This document shows, in pieces, positions 15,801 through 30,445 of a DNA stretch of 64,000 nucleotides. The translations under genes and the position numbers were made by a program. A model generated the notes under the pieces. The model had not been told where the DNA came from, searched no databases, and saw only the letters and a list, made by a program, of their open reading frames with translations. This DNA comes from Atherix ibis (taxonomy: Eukaryota; Arthropoda; Insecta; Diptera; Athericidae), in NCBI GenBank assembly GCA_958298945.1, contig OY282608.1, forward strand, positions 19,817,933 to 19,881,932, read 5' to 3'. The number at the start of each line of letters is the position of its first letter. Within the stretch, counting starts at the first letter, position 1.

Positions 15801-16166
15801 GCCAACAAGCCAACAAACCAACAAACCAACAAACCAACAAACTAAGTAATCAACAAGCCAACAAACCAACAAACCAACAAGCCAACAAACCAACAAACTA
15901 ACAAACCAACAAGCCAACAAACCAACAAACCAACAAGCCAACAAACCAACAAACCAACAAACCAACAAGCCAACAAACCAACAAACAAATAAACCAACAA
16001 ACCAACAAACCAACAAACCAACAAACCAAAAAACCAATAAACCAACAAGCCAACAAGCCAACAAACCAACAAGCCAACAAACAAACAAGCCAACAAACCA
16101 AAAAACCAACAAACCAACAAACCAACAAACCAACAAGCCAACAAGCCAACAAACCAACAAACCAAC
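12846..16166 (+). repeat. 3.3-kb HOR copy 2
   Basis: Second member of the 4176-bp-shifted pair. The landmark G positions 13198, 13790, 14310, 14630, 14710, 15038, 15246, 15318, 15526, 15606 and 15846 reproduce the series in the first copy. The order of A-type and G-type monomers is the same for more than 400 monomers, with only scattered substitutions. No 8-bp slippage between the two copies was found at the landmarks. Beyond 16166 the sequence passes directly into another GCATAAAAACC-bearing block. Confidence 0.9.
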
Positions 16167-18629
16167 AAACTAAGTAACCAACAAGCCAACAAACCAACAA
16201 ACCAACAAGCAAAAAAACCAAAAAACTAACAAACCAACAAGCCAATAAACCAACAAACCAACAAGCCAACAAGCCAACAAACCAACAAACCAACAAGCCA
16301 ACAAACCAACAAACCAACAAACCAACAAGCCAACAAGCCAACAAACCAACAAACCAACAAAGCAACAAGCCAGCAAGCCAACAAACCAACAAACCAACAA
16401 GCCAACAAACCAACAAACCAACAAGCCAACAAGCCAACAAACCAACAAACCAACAAACCAACAAGCCAACAAACCAACAAACCAACAAGCCAAAAAGCCA
16501 ACAAACCAACAAACCAACAAGCCAACAAACCAACAAACCAACAAACCAATAAGCCAACAAACCAACAAACAAATAAACCAACAAACCAACAAACCAACAA
16601 ACCAACAAACCAAAAAACCAACAAACCAACAAGCCAACAAGCCAACAAACCAACAAGCCAACAAACCAACAAGCCACCAAACCAAAAAACCAACAAACCA
16701 ACAAACCAACAAACCAACAAGCCAACAAGCCAACAAACCAACAAACCAACAAACCAACAAACTAAGTAACCAACAAGCCAACAAACCAACAAACCAACAA
16801 GCATAAAAACCAAAAAACTAACAAACCAACAAGCCAACAAACCAACAAACCAACAAGCCAACAAGCAAACAAACCAACAAACCAACAAGCCAACAAACCA
16901 ACAAACAAACAAACCAACAAGCCAACAAGCCAACAAACCAACAAACGAACAAAGCAACATGCCAACAAGCCAACAAACCAACAAACCAACAAGCCAACAA
17001 ACCAACAAACCAACAAGCCAACAAGCCAACAAACCAACAAACAAACAAACCAACAAGCCAACAAATCAACAAACCAACAAGCCAACAAACCAACAAACCA
17101 ACAAACCAACCAGCCAACAAGCCAACAAACCAACAAACCAATAAGCCAACAAACCAACAAACCAACAAACCAACAAACCAACAAGCCAAAAAACCAACAA
17201 TCCGAAAAACCAACAAACCAGCAGAAAAACAAGCCATCAAGCCAACAAATCAACGAACCAACAAGCCAACAAACCAACAAACCAACAAACTAAGTAACCA
17301 ACAAGCCAACAAACTAACAAACCAACAAGCCAACAAGCCAACAAACCAACAAACCAACAAGCCAACAAACCAACAAACCAACAAACTAAAAAACCAACAA
17401 ACCAACAAACCAACAAACCAACAAACCAACAAACCAACAAACCAACAAGCCAACAAGCCAACAAACCAACAAACCAACAAACCAACAAGCCAAAAAACCA
17501 ACAAGCCAACAAACCAACAAACCAACAAACCAAGTAACCAAAAAGCCAACAAACTAACAAACCAACAAGCCAACAAGCCAACAAACCAACAAACCAACAA
17601 AGCAACAAGCCATCAAGCCAACAAAACAACAAACGAACAAGCCAACAAACCAACAAACCAACAAACCAACAAACCAACAAACCAACAAATTAAGTAACCA
17701 ACAAGCCAACAAACCAACAAACCAACAAGCCAACAAACCAACAAACTAACAAACCAACAAGCCAACAAACCAACAAACCAACAACCTAAAAAGCCAACAA
17801 ACAAACAAACCAACAAGCCAACAAACCAACAAACCAACAAACCAACAAGCCAACAAACCAACAAACAAATAAACCAACAAACCAACAAACCAACAAACCA
17901 ACAAACCAAAAAACCAACAAACCAACAAGCCAACAAGCCAACAAACCAACAAGCCAACAAACCAACAAGCCAACAAACCAAAAAACCAACAAACCAACAA
18001 ACCAACAAGCCAACAAGCCAACAAACCAACAAACCAACAAACCAACAAACTAAGTAACCAACAAGCCAACAAACCAACAAACCAACAAGTAAAAAAACCA
18101 AAAAACTAACAAACCAACAAGCCAACAAACCAACAAACCAACAAGCCAACAAGCCAACAAACCAACAAACCAACAAGCCAACAAACCAACAAACCAACAA
18201 ACCAACAAACCAACAAGCCAACAAACCAACAAACCAACAAAGCAACAAGCCAACAAGCCAACAAACCAACAAACCAACAAGCCAACAAACCAACAAACCA
18301 ACAAGCCAACAAGCCAACAAACCAACAAAACAACCAACCAACAAGCCAACAAATCAACAAACCAACAAGCCAACAAACCAAGAAACCAACAAACCAACCA
18401 GCCAACAAACCAACAAACCAACAAACCAACAAACCAACCAGCCAACAAGCCAACAAACCAACAAACTAACAAGCCAACAAACCAACAAACCAACAAACCA
18501 ACAAACCAACAAACCAACAAGCCAAAAAACCAACAATCCGAAAAACCAACAAACCAGCAAACCAACAAGCCATCAAGCCAACAAATCAACGAACCAACAA
18601 GCCAACAAACCAACAAACCAACAAACTAA
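16167..18629 (+). repeat. last GCATAAAAACC-type block and transition
   Basis: GTAA landmarks at 16174, 16766 and 17294 are spaced 592 and 528, as in the blocks to the left, and GCATAAAAACC (16801) with GCAGAAAAACAAGCC (17221) follow in the same order. From about 17500 the pattern drifts: CCAAGTAACCAAAAAGCC appears at 17534 and a TTAAGTAACC form at 17694. At about 18090 the GCATAAAA mark is replaced by AAGTAAAAAAACC. At about 18555 the GCAGAAAAA mark is replaced by AGCAAACCAACAAGCC. This reads as a diverged copy of the same unit leading into the next family. Confidence 0.8.
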
Positions 18630-21600
18630 GTAACCAACAAGCCAACAAACCAACAAACCAACAAGCCAACAAACCAACAAACCAACAAGCCAACAAACCA
18701 ACAAACCAACAAACCGAAAAACCAACAAACCAACAAACCAACAAACCAACAAACCAACAAACCAACAAGCCAACAAGCCAACAAACCAACAAACTAAAAA
18801 AACCAACAAGCCAACAAACCAAAAAGCCAACAAAGCAACAAACCAACAAACCAAGTAACCAAAAAGCCAACAAACTAACAAACCAACAAGCCAACAAGCC
18901 AACAAACCAACAAACCAACAAAGCAACAAGCCAACAAGCCAACAAAACAACAAACCAACAAGCCAACAAACCAACAAACCAACAAACCAACAAACCAACA
19001 TGCCAACAAACCAACAAATCAACAAATCAACAAACCAACAAACCAAGAAACCAACAAACCAACAAACTAAAAAACCAACAAACCAACAAACCATCAAACG
19101 AACAAACCAACAAACCAACTAACCAACAAACCAACAAACCAAAAAACCAACAAACCAACAAGCCAACAAACCAACAAACCAAAAAACCAACAAACCAACA
19201 AACCAACAAGCCAATAAACCAACAAACCAACAAGCCAACAAACCAACAAACTTAGTAACCAACAAGCCAACAAACCAACAAACCAACAAGCCAACAAGCC
19301 AACAAACCAACAAACCAACAAGCCAACAAACCAACAAACCAACAAACCAAAAAACCAACAAACCAACAAACCAGAAAACCAACAAACCAACAAACCAACA
19401 AAACAATAAGGCAGCAAGCCAACAAACCAACAAACCAACAAACCAAAAAGCCAACAAACCAACAAGCCAACAAACTAACAAACCAACAAACCAAGTAACC
19501 AAAAATCCAACAAACTAACAAACGAACAAGCCAACAAGCCAACAAACCAACAAACCAACAAAGCAACAAGCCAACAAGCCAACAAACCAACAAACCAACA
19601 AGCCAACAAACCAACAAACCAACAAGCCAACAAGCCAACAAACCAACAAACCAACAAACCAACAAGCCAACAAGCCAACAAACCAACAAACCAACAAGCC
19701 AACAAGCCCACAAACCAACAAACCAACAAGCCAACAAACCAACAAACCAACAAAGCAACAAGCCAACAAACCAACAAACCAACAAGCCAACAAACAAACA
19801 AACCAACAAGCCAACAAGCCAACAAACCAACAAACCAACAATCCAACAAACCAACAAACCAACAAGCCAACAAGCCAACAAACCAACAAACCAACAAGCC
19901 AACAAACCAACAAACCAACAAACCAACAAACCAACAAGCCAACAAGCCAACAAACCAAAAAACCAACAAACCAAAAAGCCAACAAACCAACAAACCAAAA
20001 AAACAACAAACCAACAAACCAACAAGCCACCAAGCCAACAAACCAACAAACCAACAAGCCAAAAAACCAACAAACCAACAAACTAAGTAACCAACAAGTC
20101 ATCAAACCAACAAACCAACAAGCCAACAAGCCAACAAACCGACAAACCAACAAGCCAACAAACCAACAAACCAACAAGCCAACAAGCCAACAAGCCAACA
20201 AACCAACAAACCAACAAACCAACAAGCCAACAAATCAACAAACCAACAAGCTAACAAACCAACAAACCAACAAACCAACCAGCCAACAAGCCAACAAACC
20301 AACAAACCATTAAGGTAACAATCCAACAAACCAACAAACCAACAAACCAACAAGCCAAAAAACCAACAATCCAAAAAACCAACAAACCAGCAAACCAACA
20401 AGCCAACAAGCCAACAAATCAACGAACCAGCAAGCCAACAAACCAACAAACCATCAAACTAAGTAACCAACAAGCCAACAAATCAACAAACCAACAAGTC
20501 AACAAGCCAACAAACCAACAAACCAACAAGCCGACAAACCAACCAACCAACAAACCAAAAAACCAACAAACCAACAAACCAACAAACCAACAAACCAACA
20601 AACCAACAAGCCAACAAGCCAACAAACCGACAAACCAACAAACCAACAAGCCAACGAACCAACAAGCCAACAAACCAACAAACCAACAAACCAAGTAACC
20701 AAAAATCCAACAAACTAACAAACCAACAAGCCAACAAGCCAACAAACCAACAAACCAACAAAGCAACAAGCCAACAAGCCAACAAACCAACAAACCAACA
20801 AGCCAACTAGCCAACAAACCAACAAACCAACAAACCAACAAACCAACATGCCAACAAACCAACAAATCAACAAATCAACAAACCAACAAACCAAGAAACC
20901 AACAAATCAACAAACCAACAAACCAACAAACCAAAAAACCAACAAACCAACAAACCATCAAATGAACAAACCAACAGACCAACTAACCAACAAACCAACA
21001 AACCAAAAAACCAACAAACCAACAAGCCAACAAACCAACAAACCAAAAAACCAACAAACCAACAAACCAACAAGCCAACAAGCCAACAAACCAACAAACC
21101 AACAAGCCAACAAACCAAAAAACCAACAAACTTAGTAACCAACAAGCCAACAAACCAACAAACCAACAAGCCAACAAGCCAACAAACCAACAAACCAACA
21201 AGCCAACAAACCAACAAACCAACAAACCAAAAAACCAACAAACCAACAAACCAACAAACTAACAAACCAACAAACCAACAAAGCAACAAGCCAACAAGCC
21301 AACAAAACAACAAACCAACAAGCCAACATACCAACAAACCAACAAACCAACATGCCAACAAACCAACAAATCAACAAATCAACAAACCAACAAACCAAGA
21401 AACCAACAAACCAACAAACTAAAAAACCAACAAACCAACAAACCATCAAGCCAACAAGCCAACAAACCAAGAAACCAACAAACCAAAAAGCCAACAAACC
21501 AACAAACCAAAAAAACAACAAACCAACAAACCAACAAGCCACCAAGCCAACAAACCAACAAACCAACAAGCCAACAAACCAACAAACCAACAAACTAAGT

Positions 21601-21817
21601 AACCAACAAGTCATCAAACCAACAAACCAACAAGCCAACAAGCCAACAAACCGACAAACCAACAAGCCAACAAACCAACAAACCAACAAGCCAACAAGCC
21701 AACAAACCAACAAACCAACAAACCAACAAGCCAACAAATCAACAAACTAACAAGCCAACAAACCAACAAACCAACAAACCAACCAGCCAACAAGCCAACA
21801 AACCAACAAACCATTAA
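18630..21817 (+). repeat. entry into the GGTAAC-marked family
   Basis: The landmark forms CTTAGTAACC (19255, 21135) and CCAAGTAACCAAAAATCC (19495, 20695) appear here for the first time and dominate up to about 38 kb. The first GGTAAC mark is at 20314, as CCATTAAGGTAAC; the next, at 21818, lies only 1504 bp on, so the first unit is short compared with later ones. ACATGCCAACAAACC, the usual source of ATG in this array, also starts here (ATG at 20848 and 21352). One extra A at 18800 returns the 8-bp phase to that of the left edge. Confidence 0.8.
18792..18800 (+). other. 9-mer monomer (one A gained), register shift
   Basis: AACTAAAA is followed by an extra A before the next AACCAACA at 18801. 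Landmarks change from 6 to 7 modulo 8 across this site. Confidence 0.9.
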
Positions 21818-24544
21818 GGTAACAAACCAACAAACCAACAAAACAACAAACCAACAAGCCAAAAAACCAACAATCCAAAAAACCAACAAACCAGCAAACC
21901 AACAAGCCAACAAGCCAAAAATCAACGAACCAGCAAGCCAACAAACCAACAAACCAACAAACTAAGTAACCAACAAGCCAACAAATCAACAAACCAACAA
22001 GTCAACAAGCCAACAAACCAACAAACCAACAAGCCGACAAACCAACCAACCAACAAACCAAAAAACCAACAAACCAACAAACCAACAAACTAACAAACCA
22101 ACAAACCAACAAGCCAACAAGCCAACAAACCGACAAACCAACAAACCAACAAGCCAACGAACCAACAAGCCAACAAACCAACAAACCAACAAACCAAGTA
22201 ACCAAAAATCCAACAAACTAACAAACCAACAAGCCAACAAGCCAACAAACCAACAAACCAACAAAGCAAGAAGCCAATAAGCCAACAAACCAACAAACCA
22301 ACAAGCCAACAAGCCAACAAACCAACAAACCAACAAACCAACAAACCAACATGCCAACAAACCAACAAATCAACAAATCAGCAAACCAACAAACCAAGAA
22401 ACCAACAAATCAACAAACCAACAAACCAACAAACCAAAAAACCAACAAACCAACAAACCAACAAACCAACAAACCAAAAAACCAACAAACCAACAAACCA
22501 ACAAGCCAACAAGCCAACAAACCAACAAACCAACAAGCCAACAAACCAAAAAACCAACAAACTTAGTAACCAACAAGCCAACAAACCAACAAACCAACAA
22601 GCCAACAAGCCAACAAACCAACAAACCAACAAGCCAACAAACCAAGAAACCAACAAACCAAAAAACCAACAAACCAACAAACCAACAAACTAACAAACCA
22701 ACAAACCAACAAAGCAACAAGCCAACAAGCCAACAAAACAACAAACCAACAAGCCACCATACCAACAAACCAACAAACCAACATGCCAACAAACCAACAA
22801 ATCAACAAATCAACAAACCAACAAACCAAGAAACCAACAAACCAACAAACTAAAAAACCAACAAACCAACAAACCATCAAACGAACAAACCAACAAACCA
22901 ACTAACCAACAAACCAACAAACCAAAAAACCAACAAACCAACAAGCCAACAAACCAACAAACCAAAAAACCAACAAACCAACAAACCAACAAGCCAACAA
23001 GCCAATAAACCAACAAACCAACAAGCCAACAAACCAACAAACCAACAAACTTAGTAACCAACAAGCCAACAAACCAACAAACCAACAAGCCAACAAGCCA
23101 ACAAACCAACAAACCAACAAGCCAACAAACCAACAAACCAACAAACCAAAAAACCAACAAACCAAAAAACCAGAAAACCAACAAACCAACAAACCAACAA
23201 GCCAACAAGCCAACAAACCAACAAACCAACAAGCCAACAAACCAACAAACCAACAAGCCAACAAGCCAACAAACCAACAAACCAACAAACCAATAAACCA
23301 ACAAACCAACAAGCCAACAAGCCAACAAACCAACAAACCAACAAGCCAACAAGCCCACAAACCAACAAACCAACAAGCCAACAAACCAACAAACCAACAA
23401 AGCAACAAGCCAACAAGCCAACAAACCAACAAACCAACAAGCCAACAAACAAACAAACCAACAAGCCAACAAGCCAACAAACCAACAAACCAACAAGCCA
23501 ACAAACCAACAAACCAACAAACCAACAAACCAACAAACCAACAAGCCAACAAGCCAACAAACCAAGAAACCAACAAACCAAAAAGCCAACAAACCAACAA
23601 ACCAAAAAAACAACAAACCAACAAACCAACAAAACAACAAACCAACAAGCCAACATACCAACAAACCAACAAACCAACATGCCAACAAATCAACAAATCA
23701 ACAAATCAACAATCCAACAAACCAAGAAACCAACAAACCAACAAACTAAAAAACCAACAAACCAACAAACCATCAAGCCAACAAGCCAACAAACCAAGAA
23801 AGCAACAAACCAAAAAGCCAACAAACCAACAAACCAACAAGCCAACAAGCCAACAAACCAACAAACCAACAAGCCAACAAACCAACAAACCAACAAACCA
23901 ACAAACCAACAAACCAACAAGCCAACAATCCAACAAACCAAGAAACCAACAAACCAAAAAGCCAACAAACCAACAAACCAACAAACTAACAAACCAACAA
24001 ACCAACAAAGCAACAAGCCAACAAGCCAACAAAACAACAAACCAACAAGCCAACATACCAACAAACCAACAAACCAACATGCCAACAAACCAACAAATCA
24101 ACTAATCAACAAACCAACAAACCAAGAAACCAACAAACCAACAAACTAAAAAACCAACAAACCAACAAACCATCAAGCCAACAAGCCAACAAACCAAGAA
24201 ACCAACAAACCAAAAAGCCAACAAACCAACAAACCAAAAAAACAACAAACCAACAAACCAACAAGCCACCAAGCCAACAAACCAACAAACCAACAAGCCA
24301 ACAAACCAACAAACCAACAAACTAAGTAACCAACAAGTCATCAAACCAACAAACCAACAAGCCAACAAGCCAACAAACCGACAAACCAACAAGCCAACAA
24401 ACCAACAAACCAACAAGCCAACAAGCCAACAAACCAACAAACCAACAAACCAACAAGCCAACAAATCAACAAACCAACAAGCCAACAAACCAACAAACCA
24501 ACAAACCAACCAGCCAACAAGCCAACAAACCAACAAACCATTAA
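21818..24544 (+). repeat. GGTAAC HOR unit, 2727 bp
   Basis: Defined here from one CCATTAAGGTAAC mark to the next. It aligns with the following unit at a shift that changes in steps: 2727 at 21.8-22.2 kb, 2735 near 22.35 kb, 2807 from 22.56 kb, 2967 from 23.68 kb, then 2959. The steps are 8, 72, 160 and -8 bp, all whole monomers. The 72-bp difference is a stretch with AATGAACAAACC and CAGACC, present near 25.2 kb and absent here. CTTAGTAACC occurs twice, 488 bp apart (22566, 23054). One base is lost in AGCCAAAAATCAACG at 21913-21927. Confidence 0.9.
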
Positions 24545-27503
24545 GGTAACAAACCAACAAACCAACAAACCAACAAACCAACAAGCCAAAAAACCAACAA
24601 TCCAAAAAACCAACAAACCAGCAAACCAACAAGCCAACAAGCCAAAAATCAACGAACCAGCAAGCCAACAAACCAACAAACCAACAAACTAAGTAACCAA
24701 CAAGCCAACAAATCAACAAACCAACAAGTCAACAAGCCAACAAACCAACAAACCAACAAGCCGACAAACCAACCAACCAACAAACCAAAAAACCAACAAA
24801 CCAACAAACCAACAAACCAACAAACCAACAAACCAACAAGCCAACAAGCCAACAAACCGACAAACCAACAAACCAACAAGCCAACGAACCAACAAGCCAA
24901 CAAACCAACAAACCAACAAGTCAAGTAACCAAAAATCCAACAAACTAACAAACCAACAAGCCAACAAGCCAACAAACCAACAAACCAACAAAGCAAGAAG
25001 CCAATAAGCCAACAAACCAACAAACCAACAAGCCAACAAGCCAACAAGCCAACAAACCAACAAACCAACAAACCAACAAACCAACATGCCAACAAACCAA
25101 CAAATCAACAAATCAACAAACCAACAAACCAAGAAACCAACAAATCAACAAACCAACAAACCAACAAACCAAAAAACCAACAAACCAACAAACCATCAAA
25201 TGAACAAACCAACAGACCAACTTACCAACAAACCAACAAACCAAAAAACCAACAAACCAACAAGCCAACAAACCAACAAACCAAAAAACCAACAAACCAA
25301 CAAACCAACAAGCCAACAAGCCAACAAACCAACAAACCAACAAGCCAACAAACCAAAAAACCAACAAACTTAGTAACCAACAAGCCAACAAACCAACAAA
25401 CCAACAAGCCAACAAGCCAACAAACCAACAAACCAACAAGCCAACAAACCAACAAACCAACAAACCAAAAAACCAACAAACCAACAAACCAACAAACTAA
25501 CAAACCAACAAACCAACAAAGCAACAAGCCAACAAGCCAACAAAACAACAAACCAACAAGCCACCATACCAACAAACCAACAAACCAACATGCCAACAAA
25601 CCAACAAATCAACAAATCAACAAACCAACAAACCAAGAAACCAACAAACCAACAAACTAAAAAACCAACAAACCAACAAACCATCAAACGAACAAACCAA
25701 CAAACCAACTAACCAACAAACCAACAAACCAAAAAACCAACAAACCAACAAGCCAACAAACCAACAAACCAAAAAACCAACAAACCAACAAACCAACAAG
25801 CCAACAAGCCAATAAACCAACAAACCAACAAGCCAACAAACCAACAAACCAACAAACTTAGTAACCAACAAGCCAACAAACCAACAAACCAACAAGCCAA
25901 CAAGCCAACAAACCAACAAACCAACAAGCCAACAAACCAACAAACCAACAAACCAAAAAACCAACAAACCAAAAAACCAGAAAACCAACAAACCAACAAA
26001 CCAACAAAACAATAAGCCAACAAGCCAACAAACCAACAAACCAAAAAGCCAACAAACCAACAAGCCAACAAACCAACAAACCAAAAAACCAAGTAACCAA
26101 AAATCCAACAAACTAACAAACCAACAAGCCAACAAGCCAACAAACCAACAAACCAACAAAGCAACAAGCCAACAAGCCAACAAACCAACAAACCAACAAG
26201 CCAACAAACCAACAAACCAACAAGCCAACAAGCCAACAAACCAACAAACCAACAAACCAACAAACCAACAAACCAACAAGCCAACAAGCCAACAAACCAA
26301 CAAACCAACAAGCCAACAAGCCCACAAACCAACAAACCAACAAGCCAACAAACCAACAAACCAACAAAGCAACAAGCCAACAAGCCAACAAACCAACAAA
26401 CCAACAAGCCAACAAACAAACAAACCAACAAGCCAACAAGCCAACAAACCAACAAACCAACAAGCCAACAAACCAACAAACCAACAAACCAACAAACCAA
26501 CAAACCAACAAGCCAACAAGCCAACAAACCAAGAAACCAACAAACCAAAAAGCCAACAAACCAACAAACCAAAAAAACAACAAACCAACAAACCATCAAA
26601 ACAACAAACCAACAAGCCAACATACCAACAAACCAACAAACCAACATGCCAACAAATCAACAAATCAACAAATCAACAAACCAACAAACCAAGAAACCAA
26701 CAAACCAACAAACTAAAAAACCAACAAACCAACAAACCATCAAGCCAACAAGCCAACAAACCAAGAAAGCAACAAACCAAAAAGCCAACAAACCAACAAA
26801 CCAACAAGCCAACAAGCCAACAAACCAACAAACCAACAAGCCAACAAACCAACAAACCAACAAACCAACAAACCAACAAGCCAACAATCCAACAAACCAA
26901 GAAACCAACAAACCAAAAAGCCAACAAACCAACAAACCAACAAACTAACAAACCAACAAACCAACAAAGCAACAAGCCAACAAGCCAACAAAACAACAAA
27001 CCAACAAGCCAACATACCAACAAACCAACAAACCAACATGCCAACAAACCAACAAATCAACAAATCAACAAACCAACAAACCAAGAAACCAACAAACCAA
27101 CAAACTAAAAAACCAACAAACCAACAAACCATCAAGCCAACAAGCCAACAAACCAAGAAACCAACAAACCAAAAAGCCAACAAACCAACAAACCAAAAAA
27201 ACAACAAACCAACAAACCAACAAGCCACCAAGCCAACAAACCAACAAACCAACAAGCCAACAAACCAACAAACCAACAAACTAAGTAACCAACAAGTCAT
27301 CAAACCAACAAACCAACAAGCCAACAAGCCAACAAACCGACAAACCAACAAGCCAACAAACCAACAAACCAACAAGCCAACAAGCCAACAAACCAACAAA
27401 CCAACAAACCAACAAGCCAACAAATCAACAAACCAACAAGCCAACAAACCAACAAACCAACAAACCAACCAGCCAACAAGCCAACAAACCAACAAACCAT
27501 TAA
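24545..27503 (+). repeat. GGTAAC HOR unit, 2959 bp
   Basis: Fullest copy of the family in this window. It carries, in order, the one-base-short AGCCAAAAATCAACG (24640), CAAGTAACCAAAAATCC (24925), the ATG-bearing ACATGCC (25086), CTTAGTAACC twice 488 bp apart (25373, 25861), CCAAGTAACCAAAAATCC (26093), CATACC and CATGCC near 26.6 kb, and the closing CCATTAAGGTAAC. It matches the next unit at shifts of 2959, then 2951, then 2943, then 2942. The two 8-bp steps are one AGCCAACA fewer near 27.99 kb and one AACCAACA fewer near 28.94 kb. The 1-bp step is the loss at 29910. Confidence 0.92.
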
Positions 27504-30445
27504 GGTAACAAACCAACAAACCAACAAACCAACAAACCAACAAGCCAAAAAACCAACAATCCAAAAAACCAACAAACCAGCAAACCAACAAGCCAACAAG
27601 CCAAAAATCAACGAACCAGCAAGCCAACAAACCAACAAACCAACAAACTAAGTAACCAACAAGCCAACAAATCAACAAACCAACAAGTCAACAAGCCAAC
27701 AAACCAACAAACCAACAAGCCGACAAACCAACCAACCAACAAACCAAAAAACCAACAAACCAACAAACCAACAAACCAACAAACCAACAAACCAACAAGC
27801 CAACAAGCCAACAAACCGACAAACCAACAAACCAACAAGCCAACGAACCAACAAGCCAACAAACCAACAAACCAACAAGTCAAGTAACCAAAAATCCAAC
27901 AAACTAACAAACCAACAAGCCCACAAGCCAACAAACCAACAAACCAACAAAGCAAGAAGCCAATAAGCCAACAAACCAACAAACCAACAAGCCAACAAGC
28001 CAACAAACCAACAAACCAACAAACCAACAAACCAACATGCCAACAAACCAACAAATCAACAAATCAACAAACCAACAAACCAAGAAACCAACAAATCAAC
28101 AAACCAACAAACCAACAAACCAAAAAACCAACAAACCAACAAACCATCAAATGAACAAACCAACAGACCAACTTACCAACAAACCAACAAACCAAAAAAC
28201 CAACAAACCAACAAGCCAACAAACCAACAAACCAAAAAACCAACAAACCAACAAACCAACAAGCCAACAAGCCAACAAACCAACAAACCAACAAGCCAAC
28301 AAACCAAAAAACCAACAAACTTAGTAACCAACAAGCCAACAAACCAACAAACCAACAAGCCAACAAGCCAACAAACCAACAAACCAACAAGCCAACAAAC
28401 CAACAAACCAACAAACCAAAAAACCAACAAACCAACAAACCAACAAACTAACAAACCAACAAACCAACAAAGCAACAAGCCAACAAGCCAACAAAACAAC
28501 AAACCAACAAGCCACCATACCAACAAACCAACAAACCAACATGCCAACAAACCAACAAATCAACAAATCAACAAACCAACAAACCAAGAAACCAACAAAC
28601 CAACAAACTAAAAAACCAACAAACCAACAAACCATCAAACGAACAAACCAACAAACCAACTAACCAACAAACCAACAAACCAAAAAACCAACAAACCAAC
28701 AAGCCAACAAACCAACAAACCAAAAAACCAACAAACCAACAAACCAACAAGCCAACAAGCCAATAAACCAACAAACCAACAAGCCAACAAACCAACAAAC
28801 CAACAAACTTAGTAACCAACAAGCCAACAAACCAACAAACCAACAAGCCAACAAGCCAACAAACCAACAAACCAACAAGCCAACAAACCAACAAACCAAC
28901 AAACCAAAAAACCAACAAACCAAAAAACCAGAAAACCAACAAACCAACAAAACAATAAGCCAACAAGCCAACAAACCAACAAACCAAAAAGCCAACAAAC
29001 CAACAAGCCAACAAACCAACAAACCAAAAAACCAAGTAACCAAAAATCCAACAAACTAACAAACCAACAAGCCAACAAGCCAACAAACCAACAAACCAAC
29101 AAAGCAACAAGCCAACAAGCCAACAAACCAACAAACCAACAAGCCAACAAACCAACAAACCAACAAGCCAACAAGCCAACAAACCAACAAACCAACAAAC
29201 CAACAAACCAACAAACCAACAAGCCAACAAGCCAACAAACCAACAAACCAACAAGCCAACAAGCCCACAAACCAACAAACCAACAAGCCAACAAACCAAC
29301 AAACCAACAAAGCAACAAGCCAACAAGCCAACAAACCAACAAACCAACAAGCCAACAAACAAACAAACCAACAAGCCAACAAGCCAACAAACCAACAAAC
29401 CAACAAGCCAACAAACCAACAAACCAACAAACCAACAAACCAACAAACCAACAAGCCAACAAGCCAACAAACCAAGAAACCAACAAACCAAAAAGCCAAC
29501 AAACCAACAAACCAAAAAAACAACAAACCAACAAACCAACAAAACAACAAACCAACAAGCCAACATACCAACAAACCAACAAACCAACATGCCAACAAAT
29601 CAACAAATCAACAAATCAACAAACCAACAAACCAAGAAACCAACAAACCAACAAACTAAAAAACCAAGAAACCAACAAACCATCAAGCCAACAAGCCAAC
29701 AAACCAAGAAAGCAACAAACCAAAAAGCCAACAAACCAACAAACCAACAAGCCAACAAGCCAACAAACCAACAAACCAACAAGCCAACAAACCAACAAAC
29801 CAACAAACCAACAAACCAACAAGCCAACAATCCAACAAACCAAGAAACCAACAAACCAAAAAGCCAACAAACCAACAAACCAACAAACTAACAAACCAAC
29901 AAACCAAAAAGCAACAAGCCAACAAGCCAACAAAACAACAAACCAACAAGCCAACATACCAACAAACCAACAAACCAACATGCCAACAAACCAACAAATC
30001 AACAAATCAACAAACCAACAAACCAAGAAACCAACAAACCAACAAACTAAAAAACCAACAAACCAACAAACCATCAAGCCAACAAGCCAACAAACCAAGA
30101 AACCAACAAACCAAAAAGCCAACAAACCAACAAACCAAAAAAACAACAAACCAACAAACCAACAAGCCACCAAGCCAACAAACCAACAAACCAACAAGCC
30201 AACAAACCAACAAACCAACAAACTAAGTAACCAACAAGTCATCAAACCAACAAACCAACAAGCCAACAAGCCAACAAACCGACAAACCAACAAGCCAACA
30301 AACCAACAAACCAACAAGCCAACAAGCCAACAAACCAACAAACCAACAAACCAACAAGCCAACAAATCAACAAACCAACAAGCCAACAAACCAACAAACC
30401 AACAAACCAACCAGCCAACAAGCCAACAAACCAACAAACCATTAA
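27504..30445 (+). repeat. GGTAAC HOR unit, 2942 bp
   Basis: Third long unit of the family. Landmarks at 27652, 27884, 28324, 28812 and 29036 keep the spacing of the preceding unit, including the 488-bp CTTAGTAACC pair. It differs from that unit by two whole-monomer losses and one single-base loss, in the 7-mer AGCAACA at 29910-29916, where the preceding unit has AAGCAACA. The right part, from about 29180, is also the first copy of the 1614-bp tandem duplication. Confidence 0.92.
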
